Of a stretch of 64,000 nt of DNA, positions 33,758 to 41,886 are shown piece after piece; within the stretch, counting starts at the first letter, position 1, and the number at the start of each line of letters is the position of its first letter. This stretch comes from DASWJZ01 sp038211615 (GTDB lineage Bacteria > Pseudomonadota > Alphaproteobacteria > Rhizobiales > Afifellaceae): assembly GCA_038211615.1 (NCBI GenBank), contig JBBQVL010000013.1, positions 3,487-67,486 of the forward strand, written 5' to 3'. The notes under the pieces were generated by a model. It saw only the letters and a list, made by a program, of their open reading frames with translations. It made no database searches and had not been told where the DNA came from. The position numbers and the translations under genes were made by a program.

Positions 33758-34216
33758 TCAGCCCTCCATCCGACTGGCGGCGTCGTGGATGGCGAGCCGG
33801 ATCCGATGGTAGGTGGCGCAGCGGCAGATATTGCCCGCCATGGCGCCGTCGATGTTGGCGTCGGTCGGCTGCGGGATGTTCTGCAGGAGATTCACTGCCG
33901 ACATGATTTGCCCGGACTGGCAGTAGCCGCACTGCGGCACGTCGATCGAGGCCCAAGCCGCCTTCACCGCGTCGCTCTCCGCGCCGGCCAGTCCCTCGAT
34001 CGTGACGATGTCGGAGCCTTCGACAGTCGCCACCGGGGTGACGCAGGAGCGGCGCGTCATCCCGTCGACGTGCACCGTGCATGCGCCGCACTGCGCGATG
34101 CCGCAGCCAAATTTGGTGCCGGTCAAGCCGATGGTTTCGCGGATGACCCAGAGAAGGGGAGTTTCAGGAGCAACGTCGACAGAACGCTGCTCGCCGTTGA
34201 GCGTGAAGGAAATCAT
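33758..34216 (-). CDS. iorA: (2Fe-2S) small subunit of the molybdenum hydroxylase (IorA-like)
   Basis: A 152-residue iron-sulfur protein. The plant-ferredoxin-type cluster uses Cys38, Cys43, Cys46 and Cys58 (GCGIAQCGACTVHVDG); the second helical cluster domain uses the pairs in CGYCQSGQ near residue 97 and CRCATYHRI near 130. No signal peptide is present, as expected if it is carried across the membrane with the Tat-tagged large subunit. It is the first gene of the iorA-iorB-cytochrome operon, with three bases to iorB. Electrons pass from the molybdenum site through this subunit to the cytochrome. Confidence 0.93.
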   Translation of the reverse strand: MISFTLNGEQRSVDVAPETPLLWVIRETIGLTGTKFGCGIAQCGACTVHVDGMTRRSCVTPVATVEGSDIVTIEGLAGAESDAVKAAWASIDVPQCGYCQSGQIMSAVNLLQNIPQPTDANIDGAMAGNICRCATYHRIRLAIHDAASRMEG

Positions 34217-34617
34217 GGGGGCTCCTCAATTGCCCGCCGGCTTGCCGCATTCACGACATCCAGCCGGGCCCCTGACAACGCGCAATCCACGAAGAATCTC
34301 CGCCTTCGCCGATGTCACGCCGATGCACGACAGATACGAGCGCGCGGCCTCGCGACAAGTGCCGACGCGAACGCACCGTCAAGAAAACATGAGACGTTCT
34401 GGTTCCCGCTGCCTGCGGCGGAGGCATTTGCCCGATCTGCGGTCACCCACGATGGCCGAGGGAAGCGCCGCTGCCGGGCGCATGCGTCCGTGCCCTTCAA
34501 GTATCGCTGAATTTTCCTCCCGCAAGCGCTTGATTGCGCGGACCGTTCCGATACAAATCACTGGCCGGGGGCGGCGGAACGGACCGATCGAGGTCCGCGA
34601 AGAGGCATGCGCGGCGG
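34217..34617. other. Non-coding stretch upstream of iorA and zapA operons
   Basis: About 400 bases between divergent transcription units. Short open frames on both strands lack ribosome sites and family features. It holds a good promoter for the DUF4164-zapA genes near 34529-34557 and presumably one for iorA. I see no RNA gene or repeat in it. Confidence 0.6.
34529..34557 (+). promoter_or_regulatory. Promoter for DUF4164-zapA
   Basis: CTTGAT at 34529-34534 and TACAAA at 34552-34557, separated by 17 bases, match the alphaproteobacterial housekeeping pattern (CTTGAC-N17-CTATAT). Transcription would begin about 60 bases before the DUF4164 start. Confidence 0.6.
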
Positions 34618-34896
34618 ATGCCATCGGCGATGGAAACAGCAGTAAGGCGGCTTGAGGCGGCCCTGCAGGGCCTGGAGCATGCCGTGGAGGAGCGCCTGTC
34701 GCTCGCGGTCGGCGCCGACGGGCTGGCGGAAGAAGTGCAGATGCTCACCTCGGACCGCGCCCGGCTCGCGGAGACGCTCGACCAGGCGGAAGCGCGCGCG
34801 GCGAAGCTCGAGACGATCAACCGCGACGTATCGCGCCGTCTCGACACCGCGATCGAGACGGTGCGCGGAGTGCTGGCCGACGAGGAGGAGAGCTGA
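34618..34896 (+). CDS. DUF4164 small coiled-coil protein
   Basis: A 92-residue helical protein, VRRLEAALQGLEHAVEERL at the start and a heptad-rich middle (LAETLDQAEARAAKLETINRDVSRRLDTAIETV) suggesting a coiled coil. It matches the rhizobial DUF4164 family that regularly precedes zapA and overlaps it by one base, which suggests a partner of ZapA at the division ring, though no function is established. An ATG at 34630 is an alternative start; ribosome sites do not decide between them. Confidence 0.78.
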   Translation: MPSAMETAVRRLEAALQGLEHAVEERLSLAVGADGLAEEVQMLTSDRARLAETLDQAEARAAKLETINRDVSRRLDTAIETVRGVLADEEES

Positions 34897-35279
34897 TGGC
34901 GCAGGTCAATCTCACCGTGAACGGGCGCGTCTACCGGATGGCCTGCGAGGACGGCGAGGAAGACCATGTGGCCGAGCTCGGCACGCGCTTCGACGAGGCG
35001 ATCAACGAGCTGCGCGGCGTGCTGGGCGAGATCGGCGACCAGCGCCTGATGGTCATGGCGGGCATCCTGATGACGGACCGTCTCGGCGACGCCGAGCAGA
35101 AGCTGAGGCGCGCCGAGCAGGACGTGCAGAGCCTGAAGGACAGCCGCACCGACACCGCCATGCGCATCGACGGACTGGAGCAGAACTTTGCCGAGGGACT
35201 GAACCGGGCGGCGATACGTCTCGAGCGGATAGCCGAGCGGCTGCAGGGGCTCCCCGTTGCGACCGGCGAAGGCGGATAG
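34896..35279 (+). CDS. zapA: Cell division protein ZapA
   Basis: A 127-residue ZapA-family protein. The N-terminal part, QVNLTVNGRVYRMACEDGEEDHVAELGTRFDE, is the typical beta/alpha dimer domain, and residues 60-127 form a long helix for tetramer formation. ZapA bundles FtsZ filaments at the division site. The start overlaps the DUF4164 stop by one base. In many Proteobacteria zapA is followed by 6S RNA and the 5-formyl-THF cyclo-ligase gene; here an acyl-CoA ligase gene follows instead, and those two lie 18 kb away in the opposite orientation. Confidence 0.94.
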   Translation: MAQVNLTVNGRVYRMACEDGEEDHVAELGTRFDEAINELRGVLGEIGDQRLMVMAGILMTDRLGDAEQKLRRAEQDVQSLKDSRTDTAMRIDGLEQNFAEGLNRAAIRLERIAERLQGLPVATGEGG

Positions 35280-35302
35280 CGCGAGACACCGGAGGCGTCG
35301 CC

Positions 35303-36961
35303 TTGAGCCGCTCCGCCTACAATGACGAGCTTCCACGAACCGCGGCCAATTTCCAGCCGCTGACGCCGCTCGCGTTTCTTGAGCGCACGGCGCGGACATT
35401 TCCGGAGCGCGTGGCGGTGGTGCATGGCGGGCAGCGGACGAGCTATTCGGCGTTTTTCGCGCGTTGCCGGAGGCTCGCCTCGGCGCTTGAGAAGCGCGGC
35501 GTCGGGATCGGCGACACGGTCTCGGTGATGCTTGCGAATACGCCGCCGATGCTGGAGGCGCATTACGGCGTGCCGATGCTGAGCGCCGTTCTGCATGCGA
35601 TCAACACGCGGCTCGACGCGGCGGTCATCGCCTTCCAGCTCGACCATGCGGAATCGAACGTGGTCATCGTCGACCGCGAGTTTTCCGCGGTCATGGCCGA
35701 AGCGCTGAAGCGTTCGGCGCGCAAGCCGCTCGTGATCGACTTCGACGATCCCGAATATCCGCCGGACGCCCCTGCCGCGAAAGGCGAGCGCATCGGCACG
35801 CTGGACTATGAGGCGCTGCTCGCCGAAGGCAATCCGGATTTTCCCTGGCGGATGCCGGCCGACGAATGGGATGCGATCAGCCTGAACTATACGTCGGGGA
35901 CGACCGGCGATCCGAAGGGCGTCGTCTACCACCATCGCGGCGCGGCGCTGATGTGCTACGCGAACGCGCTTGCCGGCAACATGGGGCCCGGCCAGACGCG
36001 ACGCGACATCGTCTATCTCTGGACGCTGCCGATGTTCCACTGCAACGGCTGGTGCTTCCCCTGGGCGATCGCGGCGGTGGCGGGCACGCATGTGTGCCTC
36101 CGCTGGGTGCGCGCAAGGGCGATCTACGCCGCGATCGCCGAGCACGGCGTCACGCATCTCTGCGGCGCGCCGGTGGTGATGGGGACGCTGGTCAATGCAC
36201 CGGAGGCCGACAAGCGGCCTTTCGCGCAGACGGTCGAGTTCCTGACCGCCGCCGCGCCGCCGCCCGAGGCGGTGCTCGCCGCGATGGCCGCGGCAGGCTT
36301 CGGGGTGACACATGTCTACGGGCTGACCGAGACTTATGGCCCGGCGGTCGTCAACGAATGGAAGGGCGAGTGGGACTCGCTCGACGCCGCCGGCCAGGCG
36401 GCGCGGAAGGCGCGCCAGGGCGTGCGCTATCCGGCGCTGGAGGACCTCGGCGTGTTCGATCCGGAAACGATGCGGCCGGTGCCGGCCGATGGCGAGACGC
36501 TCGGCGAAGTCTTCTTCCGCGGCAACATCGTGATGAAGGGCTACCTGAAGAATCCATCGGCCACCGCTGCCGCCCTGAAGGACGGCTGGTTTCATTCCGG
36601 CGACCTCGGCGTGCTGCATCCCGACGGCTACATCCAGCTCAAGGACCGCTCGAAGGACATCATCATCTCGGGCGGTGAGAACATCTCCTCGATCGAAGTG
36701 GAGGAGGCGCTTTACAAGCACCCCGCGGTGGCGGTCGTCGCGGTGGTAGCGAAGCCCGACGGGACCTGGGGCGAGAGCCCCTGCGCCTTTGTCGAGCTGA
36801 AACCGGGCGCCATCGCCACCGCCGACGAGCTGATCGAGCACGCGCGGAAGAACCTCGCCCGCTACAAGGTCCCCCGCGCCATCGTCTTCGCCGAGATACC
36901 GAGGACATCGACCGGGAAGATCCAGAAATTCAGGCTGCGGGAGATGGCGAAGGGAAGTTAG
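35303..36961 (+). CDS. Acyl-CoA synthetase (AMP-forming, MMPA/medium-chain type)
   Basis: A 552-residue ANL-family ligase that activates a carboxylic acid to its CoA thioester through an acyl-adenylate. The nucleotide motif is YTSGTTGDPKGV near residue 196, the VYGLTETYG adenylate motif near 339, and the C-terminal DRSKDIIISGGENISS hinge and TSTGKIQKF lysine motif close the protein. The TTG start at 35303 has a GGAGG site at 35291-35295, and no ATG/GTG fits better. The general sequence resembles methylmercaptopropionate- or short/medium-chain acid ligases; substrate unproven. It is placed right after zapA, probably at an inversion junction. Confidence 0.9.
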   Translation: MSRSAYNDELPRTAANFQPLTPLAFLERTARTFPERVAVVHGGQRTSYSAFFARCRRLASALEKRGVGIGDTVSVMLANTPPMLEAHYGVPMLSAVLHAINTRLDAAVIAFQLDHAESNVVIVDREFSAVMAEALKRSARKPLVIDFDDPEYPPDAPAAKGERIGTLDYEALLAEGNPDFPWRMPADEWDAISLNYTSGTTGDPKGVVYHHRGAALMCYANALAGNMGPGQTRRDIVYLWTLPMFHCNGWCFPWAIAAVAGTHVCLRWVRARAIYAAIAEHGVTHLCGAPVVMGTLVNAPEADKRPFAQTVEFLTAAAPPPEAVLAAMAAAGFGVTHVYGLTETYGPAVVNEWKGEWDSLDAAGQAARKARQGVRYPALEDLGVFDPETMRPVPADGETLGEVFFRGNIVMKGYLKNPSATAAALKDGWFHSGDLGVLHPDGYIQLKDRSKDIIISGGENISSIEVEEALYKHPAVAVVAVVAKPDGTWGESPCAFVELKPGAIATADELIEHARKNLARYKVPRAIVFAEIPRTSTGKIQKFRLREMAKGS

Positions 36962-37047
36962 CCCCGCGTCTTCGGCCATTTGCCTTGATATTTGCGGCAA
37001 ATGCCGGCTTCTGCCATATTCGCTCCATTCGGTTTTGGAGCATGACC

Positions 37048-37482
37048 ATGGCGGGCCGGAGCAAGCGCCCGAAGCAGGGCGGACTGAGCACTGCAGCACC
37101 CGGGCTTGCCGAAGAAGAACGCCCGTTTCTTCACGAAGAGATCGTGCGCGGAGTGGAGGCCCGGCGGGTCAAGAAGCTCATCGACCGCGGCGTTCTCGGC
37201 GCGAAGCAGGTGTTTCGGGTCATACCCGAGCGGACGTTCAATCGTCGACTGGCCAACGGCGAACCCCTGAAGCCGGCCGAGTCCGATGCAATCGCGCGTT
37301 TCTTGCGCATCACCGAGGCCGCGACGAAGACGTTTGGCGATGCCGGATTCGCGCGCAAGTTCCTGGCGCTTCCAAATCCCGCGCTGGACGATCGCGTGCC
37401 GCTCGACCTGGCAGAAACCGACGCGGGCGCGCGCGAGGTGGAGGCCCTCCTCGTGCGCATTGCCCACGGCGTCTACGGCTGA
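37048..37482 (+). CDS. Xre/MbcA/ParS-type antitoxin (DUF2384)
   Basis: A 144-residue antitoxin. I start it at the ATG at 37048, seven bases after a TGGAG site; an ATG at 37042 is also in frame. Residues 45-90 form an Xre-like helical part with KQVFRVIPERTFNRRLANGEPL, and the C-terminal ATKTFGDAGFARKFLALPNPALDDRVPLDL region with AREVEALLVRIAHGVYG is the DUF2384 toxin-binding domain. It would block the RES toxin and repress its own promoter. The stop overlaps the toxin start (TGATG), the usual arrangement for this pair. Confidence 0.92.
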   Translation: MAGRSKRPKQGGLSTAAPGLAEEERPFLHEEIVRGVEARRVKKLIDRGVLGAKQVFRVIPERTFNRRLANGEPLKPAESDAIARFLRITEAATKTFGDAGFARKFLALPNPALDDRVPLDLAETDAGAREVEALLVRIAHGVYG

Positions 37483-37955
37483 TGGCCGTCGTCTGGCGGC
37501 TGACACCGCCGGCTTACGCGCGGCTGCTGGACGGCGAGGGGAGCAAGATGGTCGGGGGGCGCTGGAACTCTCCCGGCCGGCCGCTCCTCTATACCTCGTC
37601 ACACCTGTCGCTGAGCGTGCTGGAAGTCTTCGTGCACTTTCCTCCGGAACTGCGTGACAATCTTCCGGAACTGGAAGCCGTGCAAATCGCCGTGCCGGAT
37701 GATGCGGACGCTGTGGACGTATCGACCGAAGAGTTTGAGGGCGCGATGGCAGACCCGAACCCGCTCGCCGCGTGCCGGGCGATCGGTGACGGATGGCTCG
37801 CCCGCGGCCTCGGGCTGCTCCTGAGGGCGCCGTCGGTGGTTATCCCCGAGGAGTTCAATGTGATGCTCAACCCCGCCCATGCGCGCATGCGGGACGTCGC
37901 AATCATATCCTCCAGGCGATTTCGTTTCGACCCGCGATTGGTCCGCCCGGTTTGA
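37482..37955 (+). CDS. RES-domain toxin
   Basis: A 157-residue RES protein starting VVWRLTPPAYARLLDGEGS, followed by GGRWNSPGRPLLYTSSHLSLSVLEVFVHF with the conserved arginines, tyrosine and glutamate of the active site, and ending in SSRRFRFDPRLVRP as usual. Characterised RES toxins use an ADP-ribosyltransferase-like fold to deplete NAD+, halting growth. All core residues appear intact. The gene follows its antitoxin with a TGATG overlap. The pair sits between an acyl-CoA ligase gene and DUF465 genes with no mobile-element remnants visible. Confidence 0.92.
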   Translation: MAVVWRLTPPAYARLLDGEGSKMVGGRWNSPGRPLLYTSSHLSLSVLEVFVHFPPELRDNLPELEAVQIAVPDDADAVDVSTEEFEGAMADPNPLAACRAIGDGWLARGLGLLLRAPSVVIPEEFNVMLNPAHARMRDVAIISSRRFRFDPRLVRPV

Positions 37956-37982
37956 AGTCGCCGTCCGCCGGCGTGGCGCTCC

Positions 37983-38015
37983 AAAAGCAGAGGGCGCCTC
38001 GGTGGGCGCCCCTGC
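37983..38015 (-). terminator. Rho-independent terminator of the minus-strand DUF465 gene
   Basis: On the minus strand a GGGCGCC...GGCGCCC stem with a 6-base loop is followed by TCTGCTTTT, 15-30 bases past the DUF465 stop. It also separates that gene from the convergent RES toxin gene. Confidence 0.65.
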
Positions 38016-38029
38016 TATTCGACCTGTTC

Positions 38030-38218
38030 CTAGTGCACGGTCTCGGAGTGAGCGTGCTTCTGCAACTTCGCGATTTCATCCTTGATATGCAGCTTGCGTC
38101 GCTTCAACTGCGCGACTTCGAACTCGTCGAAACTCGGGTGCCTCTGAACCTCCTGGATTTCGCGCTTCAAAGCCTCGTGACGCCGTTCGAGCTCCGCAAG
38201 ATGCGATTCAACGGACAT
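38030..38218 (-). CDS. DUF465 (YdcH-like) small coiled-coil protein
   Basis: A 62-residue helical protein, SVESHLAELERRHEALKREI then HPSFDEFEVAQLKRRKLHIKDEIAKL, the full DUF465 family. Start at the ATG at 38218 with a GGAGG site five bases upstream; a frame extending to 38230 is less likely. Function is unknown; YdcH-type proteins are abundant short helical hairpins. It is divergent from a second, related DUF465 gene 150 bases away, and has its own terminator. Confidence 0.88.
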   Translation of the reverse strand: MSVESHLAELERRHEALKREIQEVQRHPSFDEFEVAQLKRRKLHIKDEIAKLQKHAHSETVH

Positions 38219-38371
38219 TCGCGCCTCCATGTGGGTTTGAATGACAACAACATGACATAAACGCTGATTCGTGTCGAACGGGTTCCGCGAGTTACCTACT
38301 GTTACGTGAAGCGCTCCCCGACATTTCGCGGAAGCCCGGTTTCATGGTATTGTGGCTAAGTTTAACGCTCG

Positions 38372-38608
38372 ATGGGCACCGGGATGGATGATGGCGGCCG
38401 GGTGGTCCAGGTCAGCGACGCGGCGGTCAGAAACGAGCTAGCCGGGCTGCGGCAGGAACACCGAGATCTCGACGTTGCGATCGAGGCGCTGCAGCGCCAG
38501 GCGCGGCCCGACACGCTGCAGCTCCAGCGGCTGAAGAAGCGCAAGCTGGTGCTGAAGGACCGCATCTCCGCGCTCGAGGACAAGCTGCTTCCGGACATCA
38601 TCGCCTGA
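38372..38608 (+). CDS. Second DUF465 (YdcH-like) protein
   Basis: A 78-residue protein with the same helical-hairpin family core as its divergent neighbour: LAGLRQEHRDLDVAIEALQ and LQLQRLKKRKLVLKDRISALEDKL. The first 20 residues form an extra, poorly conserved leader, so an internal start (for example at the second Met, residue 5) is possible. It lies about 100 bases ahead of purE. Head-to-head DUF465 pairs beside purEK recur in Hyphomicrobiales by my recollection; the function remains unknown. Confidence 0.85.
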   Translation: MGTGMDDGGRVVQVSDAAVRNELAGLRQEHRDLDVAIEALQRQARPDTLQLQRLKKRKLVLKDRISALEDKLLPDIIA

Positions 38609-38711
38609 GGGCCGGATATCCCGACCGCCATTGGCAGAGGCAAAGGCGTGGAGCGCGGAAGGGAATTGTGGCATGCCGGGGCGTTGCAGCTCCGTTACAG
38701 TCCACAGGTTG

Positions 38712-39221
38712 ATGCGCATGGATCGCCGGCCCCCGCTCGTCGCAATCGTCATGGGAAGCCAGTCCGACTGGGCGACGATGCGCCATGCCGCCGAGCGCCT
38801 CGATGAGCTTAGCGTCTCCTACGAGGCGAAGATCGTCTCGGCGCACCGCACGCCGGACCGCCTGACGGCGTTCGCCAAGGGCGCGCGCGACGCCGGCTAT
38901 CGCGTGGTCATCGCCGGCGCGGGCGGCGCGGCGCATCTGCCCGGCATGGTCGCGGCGATGACGACGCTGCCGGTGCTTGGCGTGCCGATCGAGACCGGCG
39001 CGCTGAAGGGCCAGGACAGCCTCCTCTCCATCGTGCAGATGCCGGCCGGAATTCCTGTCGGCACGCTGGCGATCGGCAAGCCGGGCGCCATCAACGCCGG
39101 CCTGCTCGCCGCCGCGATCCTCGCGACGGCCGACCCGGCGCTGGCGGGCCGGCTGCAGGCGTGGCGGCAGGCGCAGACCGAGGCGGTGGCGGAACGGCCG
39201 GCTGACGTCGATGCCGGCTGA
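38712..39221 (+). CDS. purE: N5-carboxyaminoimidazole ribonucleotide mutase
   Basis: A 169-residue class I PurE that moves the carboxyl group of N5-CAIR to give CAIR in purine synthesis. The phosphate-binding MGSQSDWATM motif is at residues 14-23, the catalytic histidine is in SAHRTPDR near residue 49, and the AGGAAHLPGMVAAMTTLPVLGVP segment is typical. Start is ATG 38712 or 38718 (MRMDRRPP), both after a weak AGG. It works with PurK, whose gene begins 8 bases after the stop, or overlaps it if the earlier start is used. Confidence 0.95.
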   Translation: MRMDRRPPLVAIVMGSQSDWATMRHAAERLDELSVSYEAKIVSAHRTPDRLTAFAKGARDAGYRVVIAGAGGAAHLPGMVAAMTTLPVLGVPIETGALKGQDSLLSIVQMPAGIPVGTLAIGKPGAINAGLLAAAILATADPALAGRLQAWRQAQTEAVAERPADVDAG

Positions 39222-39228
39222 GCGTGGA

Positions 39229-40320
39229 ATGGCCGCGGCGCTTCCGCCCGGCTCCACCATAGGCATTCTCGGCGGCGGCCAGCTCGGGCGCATGCTGGCG
39301 CTGGCGGCCGCAGAGCTTGGCTTCAAGTGCCACATCTACTGCCCCGACCAGGAAAGTCCGGCCTTCGACGTCGCGGCGGAGCGCACCGTCGCGGACTATG
39401 CGGACGAGGCCGCGCTCTCGGATTTTGCCGCACGGGTCGACGTCGTCACCTACGAGTTCGAAAACATCGACGTCAGAGCGATCGAGCTGCTGCAGGAGAA
39501 TGTCCCGGTGCGCCCCGCCTCACTTCCACTGGCGGTTTCGCAGGACCGGCTCTCCGAGAAGGAATTCCTCCGCGACCTCGGCATCGGAACGGCGCAGTTC
39601 GCCCCGGTTGAGGACGCGGAATCGCTGCGGCTTGCGCTCGCCGCGATCGGCACGCCGTCGATCCTGAAGACGCGCCGCTTCGGTTACGACGGCAAGGGCC
39701 AGGCTGTTCTGAAAAGCGCTACCGCGCCGGAGCTTGCACTGGAAGCCGTGGGACACGCGCCGGCGATATTGGAGGCCTTCGTGCCGTTCGCGCGGGAGAT
39801 CTCGGTCGTCGCCGTGCGCGCGCCGGACGGCGATTTCGCCCACTATGAAGCGGCGGAGAATGTGCACCGCAACGGCATTCTCCACACCTCAACCGTCCCG
39901 GCCGCGGTTCATCCCGGCACGGCGGCGGAAGCCGGGCGAATCGCGCGAACGATCGTGGAGGAACTCGACTATGTCGGGGTAATAGGCATCGAGTTCTTCG
40001 TGCTCGGCGAGGGGGAGGGCGAGCGCCTTCTCGTCAACGAGTTTGCCCCGCGCGTGCACAATTCCGGGCACTGGACGCAAGACGCATGTGCGGTCTCGCA
40101 GTTCGAGAACCACATACGGGCGATCGCCGGCTGGCCGCTCGGCCCCACGTCGCGCCATTCCGACGCGACGATGACGAATATCATCGGCGTCGAGGCGCAT
40201 CATTGGCTGCAGCTCGCGGCCGAGCCCGGCGCGCGCCTGCATCTCTACGGCAAGCGAGAGGCGCGGCCGGGGCGCAAGATGGGCCATGTGAACCGGGTTG
40301 CCCGTCCGAAAGGCGCCTGA
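39229..40320 (+). CDS. purK: 5-(carboxyamino)imidazole ribonucleotide synthase
   Basis: Predicted 363-residue ATP-grasp enzyme converting AIR, bicarbonate and ATP to N5-CAIR, the substrate for PurE. Visible are the N-terminal STIGILGGGQLGRMLALAA dinucleotide-like motif, the ATP-grasp core ILKTRRFGYDGKGQ, the EAFVPFAREISVVAVR strand and the metal-binding VNEFAPRVHNSGHWT. I prefer the ATG at 39229; an ATG at 39211 overlapping purE is in frame. Length is normal. The following 130 bases precede efp. Confidence 0.95.
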   Translation: MAAALPPGSTIGILGGGQLGRMLALAAAELGFKCHIYCPDQESPAFDVAAERTVADYADEAALSDFAARVDVVTYEFENIDVRAIELLQENVPVRPASLPLAVSQDRLSEKEFLRDLGIGTAQFAPVEDAESLRLALAAIGTPSILKTRRFGYDGKGQAVLKSATAPELALEAVGHAPAILEAFVPFAREISVVAVRAPDGDFAHYEAAENVHRNGILHTSTVPAAVHPGTAAEAGRIARTIVEELDYVGVIGIEFFVLGEGEGERLLVNEFAPRVHNSGHWTQDACAVSQFENHIRAIAGWPLGPTSRHSDATMTNIIGVEAHHWLQLAAEPGARLHLYGKREARPGRKMGHVNRVARPKGA

Positions 40321-40451
40321 GGGATTCGCCCGCGGCGTCCCCTGCTGCGGCGACGGCGCGACGGCGACCGCGGGGTCTGCCACTGCAGGAGCGCCGCCTT
40401 GTGTCGCCTACTGAACTGTGGTGGATGGCGGCGTCCAGCCCCAAGCGAAGC

Positions 40452-41015
40452 ATGAAGATCAGCGGCAACGAAGTCCGGCCCGGGAGCGTCATCGAATTTG
40501 ACGGCTCGTTGTGGGTCGCGGTGAAATCGCAGACCGTGAAGCCCGGCAAGGGGCCGGCCTACAACCAGGTCGAGCTGAAGAACCTCATTGACGGCCGCAA
40601 GCTGAACAACCGCTTCGGCACCGACGAGCGGGTCGAGGCGGCGGAGATCCTGCGCCGCGACTTTCAGTTCCTCTACAGGGAAGGCGACATGCTCGTCTTC
40701 ATGAACAACGAGACCTACGAGCAGATCAGCCTTGCGGACGATTTCGTCGGCGAGCGCGCGGCCTTCCTGCAGGACGGCATGATGGTGACGCTGCAACTGC
40801 ATGGAGAGACGCCGATCGGCATCTCGCTGCCGCTGCAGGTCACGCTGACGATCAGCGAGGCGGAGCCCAGCATCAAGGGACAGACGGCCGCGTCGTCCTA
40901 CAAGCCGGCGATCCTGGAGAACGGCGTGCGGGTCATGGTGCCTCCCTTCGTGACGACCGGCGAGCGGATCGTGGTGGACACCACGGAAGTCGCCTACGTC
41001 CGGCGCGCAGAGTAG
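40452..41015 (+). CDS. efp: Elongation factor P
   Basis: A 187-residue three-domain factor that rescues ribosomes stalled at polyproline. It begins MKISGNEVRPGSVIEFDGSL; the modifiable tip lysine is Lys33 in KPGKGPAYNQ, where E. coli carries a beta-lysyl group. The C-terminal GETPIGISLPLQVTLTI and ATTGERIVVDT-type motif are complete. The window has no clear modification enzyme gene. Several window proteins have polyproline runs (FMN-binding protein, patatin), so EF-P dependence of these is plausible. It precedes suhB by 7 bases. Confidence 0.96.
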   Translation: MKISGNEVRPGSVIEFDGSLWVAVKSQTVKPGKGPAYNQVELKNLIDGRKLNNRFGTDERVEAAEILRRDFQFLYREGDMLVFMNNETYEQISLADDFVGERAAFLQDGMMVTLQLHGETPIGISLPLQVTLTISEAEPSIKGQTAASSYKPAILENGVRVMVPPFVTTGERIVVDTTEVAYVRRAE

Positions 41016-41022
41016 AACCGGC

Positions 41023-41808
41023 ATGGCGCGCTCGGCGATCCTGAATGTGATGGTGGCGGCCGCGACGAAGGCGGCGCGCGGCCTGAATCGCGACTTCAAC
41101 GAAGTGGAAAACCTGCAGGTCTCGCGCAAAGGGCCGGCGGACTTCGTCTCCGCGGCCGATCATCGCGCCGAGGAGGTCATCAAGACCGAGCTGCAGCGGG
41201 CGCGGCCGGAATACGGTTTCCTGATGGAGGAATCGGGCGAAACGAAAGGGAGCGATCCGCAGCACCGCTGGATCGTCGATCCGCTCGACGGAACCACCAA
41301 CTTCCTGCACGGCATCCCGCAATTCTGCATCTCCATCGCGCTCGAGCGGCAGGGCAGGTTGCACGCGGCGCTCGTCTACGATCCGATCGCGGATGCGCTC
41401 TTCACGGCGGAACGCGGCGGCGGCGCCTTCCTGAACGACCGCCGGCTACGGGTGGCGACCCGCCAGAACCTTGAAGATTGCGTGATCGCCACGGGCATGC
41501 CGTTCAAGGGGCGGGGCGACCATGCCCGCTACATAAAGGAACTCGAGGGGCTGATGTCGGAAGTGGCGGGCATCCGGCGCTTCGGGGCGGCGGCGCTCGA
41601 CCTCGCCTGGGTGGCGGCCGGCCGCTTCGACGGCTTCTGGGAACGCAAGCTGTCGCCCTGGGATCTGGCGGCGGGCGTTCTCCTCATCCGCGAGGCCGGA
41701 GGCTACGTTACCGACCTCGAAGGCGGGGACGCGATGCTCGAAACCGGCGATGTGGTGGCGGGCAACGAGGTCGTCCACAAACAGCTTCTTACCCGCCTTC
41801 GTGGCTGA
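41023..41808 (+). CDS. suhB: Inositol monophosphatase family protein (SuhB-type)
   Basis: A 261-residue magnesium-dependent phosphatase. Metal ligands sit in WIVDPLDGTTNFLHG at residues 83-97 (Asp86, Asp89) and in the second motif WDLAAGVLLIREAGG from Trp213 (Asp214). Residue 66-70, a Glu in MEESGE, completes the site. Members hydrolyse inositol phosphate or act in rRNA processing as SuhB; substrate in this organism is unknown. It follows efp closely and is followed by the MotA-like gene after 78 bases. Confidence 0.94.
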   Translation: MARSAILNVMVAAATKAARGLNRDFNEVENLQVSRKGPADFVSAADHRAEEVIKTELQRARPEYGFLMEESGETKGSDPQHRWIVDPLDGTTNFLHGIPQFCISIALERQGRLHAALVYDPIADALFTAERGGGAFLNDRRLRVATRQNLEDCVIATGMPFKGRGDHARYIKELEGLMSEVAGIRRFGAAALDLAWVAAGRFDGFWERKLSPWDLAAGVLLIREAGGYVTDLEGGDAMLETGDVVAGNEVVHKQLLTRLRG

Positions 41809-41886
41809 CCTTCGCCTTTCGCTTTCATCTGCGGGCAGAAACGCGCTACAAATTCATCCTGAGGTGCGCCTCGGGCGGGAAGATTG

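Noticed and set aside
34931..37099. 722-residue minus-strand frame opposite the acyl-CoA ligase
   Set aside because: Shadow of a motif-bearing ligase on the plus strand.
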